DNA of 16,786 bases from JAHQVK01 sp039819565 (GTDB lineage: Bacteria; Myxococcota; Kuafuiibacteriia; Kuafuiibacteriales; Kuafuiibacteriaceae): positions 1 through 16,786 of the forward strand of contig JBCBRU010000130.1 in NCBI GenBank assembly GCA_039819565.1, given 5' to 3'. Positions 6,259 to 13,725 of the stretch are shown here, in pieces. The first letter of the stretch is position 1. The number at the start of each line of letters is the position of its first letter. The position numbers and the translations under genes are program-made. The notes below the pieces were generated by a model that did no database searches, had not been told where the DNA came from, and worked only from the letters and a program-made list of their open reading frames with translations.

Positions 6259-9090
6259 TCAGGGTGCGTTGACCAGGTGCAAGCGGGTGCTGGCTCCGTC
6301 CGAGGCCCGTCCGAGGCCGCCCTCGCCCGCCCCGCCGACTCCGCCCAGGGCGGCGCTGTCGGGAAACGCAAACGTGTTCTGGGTCAGCCACGATGGGCGA
6401 GAGGCGCCCGGCTGAACCAGCACCACCGCCAGCGAGGGACCTCCGCAGCCGCCGCCTCCGGCGCCGCCGCGGCCCCCGTTGCCGCCGTCGCCGCCCTGCC
6501 CGCCTTCGGCGCCGCTCCATGTGGTGGCCCGTCCGCCCCCGCCGCCCCGGCCTCCGGCCCCACCGGGCCCGCCGAAGCCGCCCCGACCGCCATCCCCACC
6601 GCGGCCGCGCTGAAAGAAGTTTCCCTCCACCACGGGGGGCGCCAGGCCGGCGGGATTGACGATCCACAACCCCACCGAAGCCCCCCCGGTGCGCCCTCCG
6701 GCGCCGCCCTGGCCTCCGCAGCCGCCCGCGCCGCCGCCGCCGCCGCTGCCCCCCCGCTCGTGGGCAGGGCAGTCGCCGGGACCACGGAAGAACCGAGCTG
6801 TCCCGGCTCCGGCCCCCCCGCCGCCGCCGGGGAGGCCCGCGGTCCCGGGCGTGCCCTCAGCCCCCGTGATGGACGTCCAGCTGCCGTCGGCGCCGAAGAG
6901 CCCGAACGCGTTCCGGCAGCCAGCGCCGGAGTTTCCGCTGGCCCCGTCGCTACCGTCGGCGCCATCTCGCCCATTGTTGTCCTGGACGTTGTTCGGAAAG
7001 CCGCTCTCGGTGACGTGGCCGCATCTCGCCCCGGACAAGGTGTCGAAGCTCCAGGCGAAGCCCCCTTCCCCGTCCCCACCCCCGGTGGGAGCCACAAACG
7101 GCACCTGCGTGCCGAGGGGCGGCGTGCGCGCGAAGTCGTACTGCGGACAGTCCGTCAACCCGCCCGGACGCCCGGGAACGCCGCACTGGCTCACCCCGCC
7201 AGAGCCGCCCGACACCGTCGTGCCCGCGGAGCATTCGCCGTCGATGCGTTCGCCGTCGACGCCGGCGGCGCCGTCCGCCGCGGAGCTGCTCTGGCGCCCC
7301 GCGCCTTGGACCCCGCCTGCGCCCCGCCCGCCGTCGCCCGCGTCCCCCGCGAGGAAGAAGTTGCCGCGAAGCTCGAGTCCCGGCCCCACCCGCTCCAGGC
7401 GGGCTGCCGCCGTCACGACCCCGGCGCTCCCCTCGGGTGGGGGAGCGTTGACGTCGACGCCGCGGAAGGTGAATCCGCTCACCACCGCGCGTCCGCCCCC
7501 TTCCCCCACTCCGGTAACCTGAAGGCCTGGCTGACCGGGGGCGGAGCCGACCACGACGGTGGGGAGTCCGCCCGGACTCCGGGTCGCGAAGTCTCTCGAG
7601 TAGCCTCCGTGAAGAATGTCTCCGTCTTGAAGACGGATGGTCTCGGAATAGATGCCCTCGGCGACCAGCACGTAGCTCTGCCCGCCTACGCGCTGCGCCT
7701 GCATGCCCCGGGTGAGGGTTCGGAACGGACGTGCGCGGCTCCCGTCTCCCCCCGCCGCGGCGCCGGCCGAGACGAACACCGCCTCGGCCGCGACCCCATC
7801 GACCCCATCGCAGTTTTCGTCGGTGAAGACGGTGGCCTGGCTCAGGTCGGGGAACTCCGGCAGATCTCCGTCCGTATTCCCGAGGCGCCTCCGGCACTCG
7901 CAGCCATTGTCGGCCGCCCCGTCGACGTCGACCCACTCGAATCGAACTCCGCCCACCTCTTCCTCGGTGCAGCGCTCGATGACACACGTGGGGCCCGCGG
8001 CCGCATCGGGGTCACAGCCCCCGATGGCGCGGTCCACTTCCTCCACGAACTGAGCCCCGCAATCGTTATTGCAGCTCCCGCAGTGCTCGGAGTTTGCGTA
8101 GCGTCCCGCCCCGTCCAGGAAGTCCTCATCCGCCCGTCCGTCGCAGTCGTTGTCGAGGCCATCGCAGGTCTCAGCGGTATTGGAGATGTCGCACGTGCTC
8201 CAGCGGAAGTCCCCGCCGATCTCTTCGCAGGTCTCGAGGCCATCACAGGCCGGCTCCACGATACAGCTCCGGGTCGCTCCGAGCTGGCCGGGCCCACACT
8301 GGCAGGTCCGGGCGGTGGGCGCGCACTGACCGTCCTCGCACGCGTAGCCGCTGGGGCACGAGGAGCCGAAGGGGGATCCGGGCGAGCAGTCACGCCCACA
8401 GCCCCGCTCTCCGGCGGAGAGCTCGAGACATCGGGCCCCGGGGCTCGAGCAATCCGCGTCGGACCCGCACGAGGCGCAGAGGCCGCTCGCGAGCACCGAG
8501 CAGCGCGTGCCGTCGTCGCTCGGAAAGAGGCCGTCTTCGCAGGCCACCACCTCACAGCGAGGCCCGGCGTCGGAGAGCAGGCAGCGGGTCTCGAGGGCAC
8601 CGTCAATGAGGTCGAGGCAGCTGCGACCGCAGGCTCCGCAGTTGTCGACCTGAAGGTATCGTCCCTCTTCGTCGACAAAGGGCTGGTCCACGACCCCGTC
8701 GCAGTCATCGTCCAAGCCGTCGCAGAGCTCGTCCCGCGGAGTGAGGGCATCGCAGATGAAGCCGGCGGCTCCGAAGCAGCGCTCGATCCCTTCGCAGCTT
8801 CGGCCGTCCGCGGTGCGCAGGCAGGGCTGCTCTGGGAGCCCGTCGTCCACGCGACCGTCGCAGTCGTCATCGAGCCCGTTACAGACCTCGGGCCGCGCCC
8901 CCTCGGAGACGCAGCGTTCGAAGTCTACGGGGTTCAGGCACACTTGATTGAAGCAGACCTGTTCCTCTTCCGGACAGTCGGTGTCGAAGATGCAGGGGCA
9001 GGCTTCGCCCAAGCACGGCCCGGGCTCGGTCGGGGTTCGACCGCAGCTGACGAGGCCGAGGATCAGCACCACGAGCGCTCGGAGGCTCAT
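6259..9090 (-). CDS. MopE-motif lipoprotein with beta-helix-like and Gly-rich regions (downstream paralogue)
   Basis: This is a 943-residue predicted lipoprotein (lipobox L13-V-S-C16). Three MopE-type metal-binding motifs of the form CNGLDDDCDG...D lie near residues 69-84, 122-138 and 308-324. A vestigial copy (ENCDGVDG) lies near 426. Cys-rich spacers of the 'CGACGRSC' kind separate them. From about 445 ('GGDGSRARPFRTLTRGMQ...YVLVAEGIY...ILHGGYSRDF') it resembles secreted right-handed beta-helix proteins of the DUF1565 style. From about 582 to 930 it is extremely Gly-rich, with dense GG repeats broken by short hydrophobic beta-like stretches such as 'GGASVGLWIV' and 'CGGPSLAVVLV'. It probably sits on the cell surface and binds Ca2+ or another metal; the function is unknown. 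The frame runs open well upstream of the start, but ATG 9090 gives a signal peptide, has a perfect SD and overlaps the previous stop. Confidence 0.85.
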   Translation of the reverse strand: MSLRALVVLILGLVSCGRTPTEPGPCLGEACPCIFDTDCPEEEQVCFNQVCLNPVDFERCVSEGARPEVCNGLDDDCDGRVDDGLPEQPCLRTADGRSCEGIERCFGAAGFICDALTPRDELCDGLDDDCDGVVDQPFVDEEGRYLQVDNCGACGRSCLDLIDGALETRCLLSDAGPRCEVVACEDGLFPSDDGTRCSVLASGLCASCGSDADCSSPGARCLELSAGERGCGRDCSPGSPFGSSCPSGYACEDGQCAPTARTCQCGPGQLGATRSCIVEPACDGLETCEEIGGDFRWSTCDISNTAETCDGLDNDCDGRADEDFLDGAGRYANSEHCGSCNNDCGAQFVEEVDRAIGGCDPDAAAGPTCVIERCTEEEVGGVRFEWVDVDGAADNGCECRRRLGNTDGDLPEFPDLSQATVFTDENCDGVDGVAAEAVFVSAGAAAGGDGSRARPFRTLTRGMQAQRVGGQSYVLVAEGIYSETIRLQDGDILHGGYSRDFATRSPGGLPTVVVGSAPGQPGLQVTGVGEGGGRAVVSGFTFRGVDVNAPPPEGSAGVVTAAARLERVGPGLELRGNFFLAGDAGDGGRGAGGVQGAGRQSSSAADGAAGVDGERIDGECSAGTTVSGGSGGVSQCGVPGRPGGLTDCPQYDFARTPPLGTQVPFVAPTGGGDGEGGFAWSFDTLSGARCGHVTESGFPNNVQDNNGRDGADGSDGASGNSGAGCRNAFGLFGADGSWTSITGAEGTPGTAGLPGGGGGAGAGTARFFRGPGDCPAHERGGSGGGGGAGGCGGQGGAGGRTGGASVGLWIVNPAGLAPPVVEGNFFQRGRGGDGGRGGFGGPGGAGGRGGGGGRATTWSGAEGGQGGDGGNGGRGGAGGGGCGGPSLAVVLVQPGASRPSWLTQNTFAFPDSAALGGVGGAGEGGLGRASDGASTRLHLVNAP
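6301..7347 (-). repeat. Gly-rich low-complexity repeat tract in the downstream paralogue
   Basis: This tract encodes residues of roughly 582-930 of the 943-aa lipoprotein, dominated by GGxGGxGG units. It is densest around 6406-6860. On the plus strand the DNA is runs of CCG/CCC/GCC codon complements, including an uninterrupted (CCG)5 beginning at 6731. Similar tracts in other bacterial surface proteins are often hard to assemble and prone to slippage. Confidence 0.75.
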
Positions 9091-12000
9091 GGGATCCGGA
9101 CCTCCTCGCTCACGCCCACCGCGCCGTTGGTCCCCGCGGAGGCCCCTCCGGAGGGAGAGCGTCCGCCCTCTCCTCCTCCGCCGCCTCGGCCCAGCGGCCG
9201 CACCTCCAGCCCGGAGATCGCCACCGCATTCGGAGCCATGACGCCAAAGCTCGGACCACCGCAGCCGCCGCCACCGCCGCCGCCGCTGCCGCCGTCGCCC
9301 CCTCGACCACCTCGGCCCGCGCTCCCGCCACACCACGCGGGCGGGCTCGAGACCCCCCCGAGGCCCCCGTGACCCCCGCGGCCGCCGCGACCGCCGTCGC
9401 CGCCGGTTCCGCCCCCTCCGCCGTCGCCCATTTCGACGACCACGCCTCGAAAGCTCACCTGCGTCCCGTCGAGGATGGCGATGCCGATCGAAGCCCCGCC
9501 GTGGCCCCCCGGGCCGCCGGAGCTGCCCGCGCAACCCCCGGCTCCGCCGCCGCCCCCGGTGGCCCCGAGATCTCCGACCCGGTTGCCCACCGTGCACGAG
9601 GGGCCGTTGCTGTTGCGGACGCCGCCGCCCGCTCCACCACCGCCGCCGCCCTGTCCTTGCTGTCCCGGGCGACCGTCGTTCGCGAACGTGCGGGGCTCCC
9701 AGCCGTTGGCGCCGAGGCGCCCTCCGGCGTCGGAGCAGCCCAATCCGCCGCGGCCGGCCGACCCTGAAGTGCCGGAGCGCGCGTCGTCGCCTTCCAGGTC
9801 CTGAGGAACGGTGCAGTCGTACTTGCAGAGCGTGGCAAAGCTCGGATCCCCACGGTTGTTATAGGTCGCGTTCTCGCCGCCACGTCCGTTCAGCCCGAGG
9901 GAACCCGTGTACTCCTGCTGATTGACGTTCCCGCTCGCCCCCCCACCTCGATTGCCGTTCGCGGATGCGCAGGATGCATTGCGCCCTCCGGCGCCGCCAG
10001 ACTGACCTTGTCCGGCGCAGGAGGTGTTGGTGCACTCGGCCGCGTTCAGGCCCTGCCCACCGTCTCCCCCGTCCGTGCCTGGATTCCCGCTGCGGCCATC
10101 CCCGCCGTCTCCGGCCCGGCCCGCTACGACCCGTACGTCGGCCAGCTCCAGGCCGGAGGCATTGCGCACGATCACGGCGTGGGTGCTGTCGCCGGTGCTC
10201 CCCGCGGTGGCGCGCGTGGAGACGTCCCAACCCTCCACGGTGACGCCGGCGAGGACGGTCCGGGCGGGTAGGCCTTGAGCGATGACGGCCGCGAAGTCTG
10301 AGCTCGAGCGTGGGCCAGAAGGGGCGATGCGGGTGGCGAGGGCCGAGATGTCCCGAGAGAGAAAGTCAGCGGCGTAGCCGCCATAGATCCGCACTCCGTT
10401 CCGAAGCCGGAGAACCTCGTCGTAGCGACCGGCCGCCACCAAGATGGCGTCGTGCGCGGCGGCGGAAAAGCGCGCTTGCGCGGCCGCCAAGGTCCCGAAG
10501 GGACGGAGCCGAGAGCCATCCCCTCCCGTGGCCCCGGCGCGCACGAAGAGAGATCGGGCCTCGACGCCATCGATGCCGTCACAGTTGCGGTCGACGTATC
10601 GGGCTCCCGTCGCCGGAAACTGATCGAAGGTCTCGGGCTCGTCGCTTCCGTCCAGACTCGCCGCGCACTCACACCCATTGGCCACCGCCTCGTCGAGGTC
10701 CACGAACTGATAGCGAATGCCGCACGCCCCGTCGAAGCAGGCCGAAGGCGCCCCGAAAGCGCTCTCGCAGTCGGCGTTGGAGCCGCAGGCAAGGCTGCAC
10801 TGGCCGCCGGCGCAGGTGAGCCCCGAGCCGCAGTCAGCGTCGGAGCTACAGGTCCCCACGCACTGGCCAAAGTCCGCATCGCAGCTGAGCCCGGCCGGAC
10901 ACTCAGCGTCGCTGCGACACCCGCCGCCGCCCCGGATTTCGTCCTCCTGACAGCGCTCAATGGCGCAGCCGGGCCCCGCTCCGGGATCGCAGCGCCCGTC
11001 CGCGCGAGGCAGCACCAAGCAGCTCGCGAAGCAACGGCCGCAGTGCGCGTCGGTGTCGTAGCTTCCGCTGCCCTGAGTATTGACGAAGCTCTCGTCAACC
11101 TCTCCGTCGCAGTCGTCGTCGAGCCCGTTGCAGAGCTCCCGGCTCACCTCGTCGCCTTCGCAGGCGCTCCATTGCCACACGCCCCCGACCTCTTCACAAA
11201 GCTGCCGTCCCGAGCACAGGGCCCCATCGTCTCCGTCGCGAAAGCAGGGCCGACTCCGCCCGGAGAGGTCCGGCCCGCAGCCGCAGCTTCCTCCCTCGGG
11301 CTGGCACAAGAGATCGTCGCCCTGGCGCTGGCAGAGGTGGCCCTCCGGACAACACCCGCGCTCGCCCTCGAGCCCCGTGCACCCCGGATAGGGCGCGTCG
11401 ATGTCGCAGCCCTGAGCGCACGCGGAGCTGGCGTCTTGCTCCGGGGTCACGCAGCGGTTCAGGGACCATACGCAGTCCCGGTCCTCGGCGCAGGGCAGGC
11501 ACTGAAGCCCGAGCACCTCTTCGCACTGCTCCGGCTGGCCCTCGGGCGCGGGGGCGCGGCCGGGGGCGCACATCTGGGGGACGCAGGTGGGGACTCCGTC
11601 GACCCGCTCGCAGGCCACCGCGCCCGGGAGCACCTGTCCCCCGTCGTCCACCGCGAGCCCGGGCACCAGCGTGCGGCAGTCTCGCTGACATGCTCCACAG
11701 TGGGCGACGTCGAGAAGGTCGTCGCCGTCGCGGAAGTCCTCGTCGATCTCGCCGTCGCAGTCGTCGTCCTCGCCGTTACAGAGCTCGACGAGGCGGGCCG
11801 AGGGCACGCACGCCCAGTCCGGGCCGCCGCCGCTCGCCGCCACCGTGCAGGTCCAGGTGCCCACGCAGTTGGCGGCCTCTCCGAGCGCGCAGTTGGGAAA
11901 GTCGAGGGCTCCGTCCGGAGGAAGAAGGCTGGGGTCCTCGGCGTCCACGAGGCCATCGCAGTCGTCATCGCGCCCGTTGCAGGCTTCCGCCGCCGCCTCG

Positions 12001-12668
12001 GGGGCCGAGCAGGCCCCAAAGCCCGCACCGCTGCAGACCTCCTGACCGAAGCAGGTGCCGAGCGCGTTCTCCCGGGTGCACGCTCGAGCGAAGCCGGGGG
12101 TCGAGCAGTCGCAGCCTTCGTCCGGAAGGCACTGCGCCAAGAGCTGACCTCCGCTCTCGAGGTCGGAGCAGGTGTAGCCCGAAGGGCAGGACGCGGAGGC
12201 GCAGGAGCTCCGGCAGAGCCCGGTCTCTCCCCCTTCGAAGGCGCAGACGTCGGCGCCCGCCGGATGGCAGTCGGCATCCGCCTGGCAAGGGAGACAGAGA
12301 CGAAACAGATCTTCGATGCACTGGCCGTCGGCGCATCGCCATCCCGAGGGACACTCCGGAGGGCAAGCCTGACTGCAGCGAGAGTAGCTACCGTCCCCGG
12401 CCGGGACGCAGAGGGACGAGAGACAGTCTTCGGGGATCTCGCACAGCGCGCCAAAGTCTCCGAGCCCGGCCGTGACCCGAGCCCGCGCGCAGCGCCCGTC
12501 GATGCAGTCCAGCCCGACCGGACACTCAGGACTCGACGTGCACAGGCAGCCCTCGGCGGGGCACGGCAGATCCAAGGGGCGCTCGCTCCTTCCACCGCAG
12601 GCTCCGAGCCCGACGAGAGCAATGAGCAACGCTACGAGACTCCACGGCGGCATCGGCAGACCCCTCAT
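9087..12668 (-). CDS. MopE-motif lipoprotein with beta-helix-like and Gly-rich regions (upstream paralogue)
   Basis: This 1193-residue predicted lipoprotein (lipobox L21-G-A-C24) is the larger paralogue and first gene of the operon. Its long Cys-rich N-terminal half has 'CxSDxxCPxGxxC'-like units, including three in a row at about 584-649. Three MopE-type motifs lie near residues 229-245, 296-312 and 512-528 (e.g. CNGEDDDCDGEIDEDF), with a vestigial one near 695. From about 713 a beta-helix-like part begins ('GGDGSRLRPFGTLAAAQ...ILVAAGRYDEV...IYGGYAADF'), almost superimposable on that of the downstream gene. Residues 851-1187 form a Gly-rich tail with the shared 'GGGGGAGGC...GGASIGIAI' block. 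Secretion to the surface and metal binding are inferred from the motifs; no enzymatic residues are evident. The ATG at 12668 is 8 bases after a possible -10 box. Its stop overlaps the next start as ATGA. Confidence 0.85.
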   Translation of the reverse strand: MRGLPMPPWSLVALLIALVGLGACGGRSERPLDLPCPAEGCLCTSSPECPVGLDCIDGRCARARVTAGLGDFGALCEIPEDCLSSLCVPAGDGSYSRCSQACPPECPSGWRCADGQCIEDLFRLCLPCQADADCHPAGADVCAFEGGETGLCRSSCASASCPSGYTCSDLESGGQLLAQCLPDEGCDCSTPGFARACTRENALGTCFGQEVCSGAGFGACSAPEAAAEACNGRDDDCDGLVDAEDPSLLPPDGALDFPNCALGEAANCVGTWTCTVAASGGGPDWACVPSARLVELCNGEDDDCDGEIDEDFRDGDDLLDVAHCGACQRDCRTLVPGLAVDDGGQVLPGAVACERVDGVPTCVPQMCAPGRAPAPEGQPEQCEEVLGLQCLPCAEDRDCVWSLNRCVTPEQDASSACAQGCDIDAPYPGCTGLEGERGCCPEGHLCQRQGDDLLCQPEGGSCGCGPDLSGRSRPCFRDGDDGALCSGRQLCEEVGGVWQWSACEGDEVSRELCNGLDDDCDGEVDESFVNTQGSGSYDTDAHCGRCFASCLVLPRADGRCDPGAGPGCAIERCQEDEIRGGGGCRSDAECPAGLSCDADFGQCVGTCSSDADCGSGLTCAGGQCSLACGSNADCESAFGAPSACFDGACGIRYQFVDLDEAVANGCECAASLDGSDEPETFDQFPATGARYVDRNCDGIDGVEARSLFVRAGATGGDGSRLRPFGTLAAAQARFSAAAHDAILVAAGRYDEVLRLRNGVRIYGGYAADFLSRDISALATRIAPSGPRSSSDFAAVIAQGLPARTVLAGVTVEGWDVSTRATAGSTGDSTHAVIVRNASGLELADVRVVAGRAGDGGDGRSGNPGTDGGDGGQGLNAAECTNTSCAGQGQSGGAGGRNASCASANGNRGGGASGNVNQQEYTGSLGLNGRGGENATYNNRGDPSFATLCKYDCTVPQDLEGDDARSGTSGSAGRGGLGCSDAGGRLGANGWEPRTFANDGRPGQQGQGGGGGGAGGGVRNSNGPSCTVGNRVGDLGATGGGGGAGGCAGSSGGPGGHGGASIGIAILDGTQVSFRGVVVEMGDGGGGGTGGDGGRGGRGGHGGLGGVSSPPAWCGGSAGRGGRGGDGGSGGGGGGGCGGPSFGVMAPNAVAISGLEVRPLGRGGGGGEGGRSPSGGASAGTNGAVGVSEEVRIP
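9101..9106 (-). promoter_or_regulatory. Perfect Shine-Dalgarno AGGAGG for the downstream paralogue
   Basis: Read on the minus strand, AGGAGG lies 10 bases before ATG 9090, inside the last codons of the upstream paralogue. With the ATGA overlap at 9087-9090 it fixes the start of the second gene and points to translational coupling. Confidence 0.75.
9108..10118 (-). repeat. Gly-rich low-complexity repeat tract in the upstream paralogue
   Basis: This tract encodes residues of roughly 851-1187 of the 1193-aa lipoprotein. It alternates blocks of GGDGGRGGRGG type with Asn/Ser/Thr/Cys-containing interruptions. The DNA contains nearly continuous CCG/CCA triplets around 9265-9300 and several C-rich runs, with G-rich tracts on the coding strand. 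Confidence 0.75.
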
Positions 12669-12676
12669 CCCTTCGC

Positions 12677-12682
12677 TCTATA
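12677..12682 (-). promoter_or_regulatory. Possible -10 element before the MopE-motif operon
   Basis: On the minus strand TATAGA is followed by 8 bases and then ATG 12668, implying a leader of only a base or two. No good -35 box stands 16-18 bases upstream. The whole divergent gap to the dehydrogenase at 12774 is 105 bases and must hold the promoters of both directions. Confidence is low because a single hexamer is easily found by chance. Confidence 0.28.
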
Positions 12683-12773
12683 CGTGCCTAGGACCATCCT
12701 GGCGCGCAATCGGGCCGGGGCCTCAAATCCGGACGTAGTTGACCTGTTCGCGAGACGGGGGCATGCCAGTCGG

Positions 12774-13607
12774 ATGGGCGCATTGACCGGAAAATCAATC
12801 ATCATCAGCGGAGCCAGCCGCGGCATCGGGCTCACGATGGCCAAGCGCTTTGCGCAGGACGGGGCCAACATCACCATCCTCGCCAAGACGGCGGAGCCTC
12901 ACCCGAAGCTGCCGGGGACGATCTACACCGCCGCCGAGGAGATTGAGGCGGCGGGGGGCAAAGCCCTCCCCCTCGTATGCGATGTCCGCGACGAGGCAGG
13001 CGTCGAAGCGAGCGTGCTCAAGGCGGTAGAGACCTTCGGCGGCATCGATGTGTGCATCAACAATGCGAGCGCGATCATGCTGACCAACACCGAGTCGACG
13101 CCCATGAAGCGCTTCGATCTCATGCACCAGGTCAACACGCGCGGGACCTTCTGCCTCACGCAGGCTTGCGTCCCTCACCTTCTGAAGGCGGACAATCCCC
13201 ACGTGCTCATGAACTCCCCGCCCCTCAACATGGACCGCAAGTGGTTCGAAAACCACGTGGCCTACACCATGGCGAAATACGGCATGAGCATGTGCGTGCA
13301 CGGCATGTCGGGAGAGTTCGCGGGGCGCATCGGGGTCAACGCCCTCTGGCCCCGCACCGCCATCGCCACCGCCGCCGTCAAGAACGTGCTCGGCGGAGAC
13401 CAGATGATGCGGCAGTCGCGCAAGCCGGAGATCATGGCCGACGCGGCGTACGCCATCCTCGCCCGAGACGCGAAGACCTGTAACGGCAACTTCTTCATCG
13501 ACGACGAGGTCCTCCGAGCGGAGGGCGTAGAGGACATGTCCCCCTACGCCGTAGATCCCTCTCAGGAGCTCGTCCTGGACTTCTTCCTCGACCCCGAGCC
13601 GGCCTGA
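12774..13607 (+). CDS. HSDL2-like short-chain dehydrogenase/reductase
   Basis: This 277-residue NAD(P)-dependent oxidoreductase has a Rossmann fold. The nucleotide-binding loop is S12-G-A-S-R-G-I-G19, a conserved 'CDVRDE' follows, 'INNASA' lies near residue 94, and the catalytic set is S148 with Y164-T-M-A-K168. The stretch 'TPMKRFDLMHQVNTRGTFC' and 'SPPLN' preceding the catalytic Tyr are characteristic of the hydroxysteroid dehydrogenase-like 2 (HSDL2) branch. Animal HSDL2 carries an added C-terminal SCP2 lipid-binding domain; this one ends after the SDR domain. It is probably a cytosolic enzyme of lipid or fatty-acyl metabolism, but the substrate cannot be read from sequence. The open frame continues far upstream antisense to the MopE-motif operon. 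ATG 12774, just before the Rossmann strand, is the sensible start, although no clear SD precedes it. It is divergent from the operon and appears unrelated to it. Confidence 0.9.
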   Translation: MGALTGKSIIISGASRGIGLTMAKRFAQDGANITILAKTAEPHPKLPGTIYTAAEEIEAAGGKALPLVCDVRDEAGVEASVLKAVETFGGIDVCINNASAIMLTNTESTPMKRFDLMHQVNTRGTFCLTQACVPHLLKADNPHVLMNSPPLNMDRKWFENHVAYTMAKYGMSMCVHGMSGEFAGRIGVNALWPRTAIATAAVKNVLGGDQMMRQSRKPEIMADAAYAILARDAKTCNGNFFIDDEVLRAEGVEDMSPYAVDPSQELVLDFFLDPEPA

Positions 13608-13711
13608 GCACGGCCTCTAGAGCCCCCATCTTCCCGCTCCGGCACACTTGACGTCCATCACCCCGGCGACGGGTAGTGACGGAGCTCACCTATTCCAAAA
13701 TCTGCAACGGT

Positions 13712-13717
13712 TATACA
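13712..13717 (+). promoter_or_regulatory. Possible -10 element before the Cys-rich lipoprotein gene
   Basis: TATACA is followed by 8 bases and ATG 13726, so the transcript would start almost at the start codon. No SD is visible. The preceding gap (13608-13711) holds only a TTGACG at 13648, badly spaced for this -10, and a tiny CCCG-GCGA-CGGG hairpin at 13662-13673. Confidence 0.28.
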
Positions 13718-13725
13718 TCGCAGAT

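Noticed and set aside
6401..6860. Dense C/G-rich repeats that might suggest a CRISPR or satellite array
   Set aside because: Units are irregular codon-level repeats encoding glycine within an intact reading frame, with no unique spacers of constant length.
6277..9372. Open frame of 1031 codons on the plus strand
   Set aside because: It runs antisense to the MopE-motif paralogues, is Ala/Pro/Arg-rich with no domain or signal, and is explained by high GC and the Gly/Asp-rich coding on the other strand.
9091..9597. N-terminal extension of the downstream paralogue beyond ATG 9090
   Set aside because: It is Arg/Gly-rich shadow of the upstream paralogue's Gly tail; ATG 9090 has a lipoprotein signal, a perfect SD and an ATGA overlap.
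10452..12773. 774-codon upstream extension of the HSDL2-like gene
   Set aside because: The SDR fold begins at ATG 12774; the extension is antisense to the upstream paralogue and shows only compositional bias.
13641..13680. TTGACG ... TAGTGA as a sigma-70 promoter
   Set aside because: The spacing is about 20 bases, too long for a good promoter, and the hexamers are imperfect.
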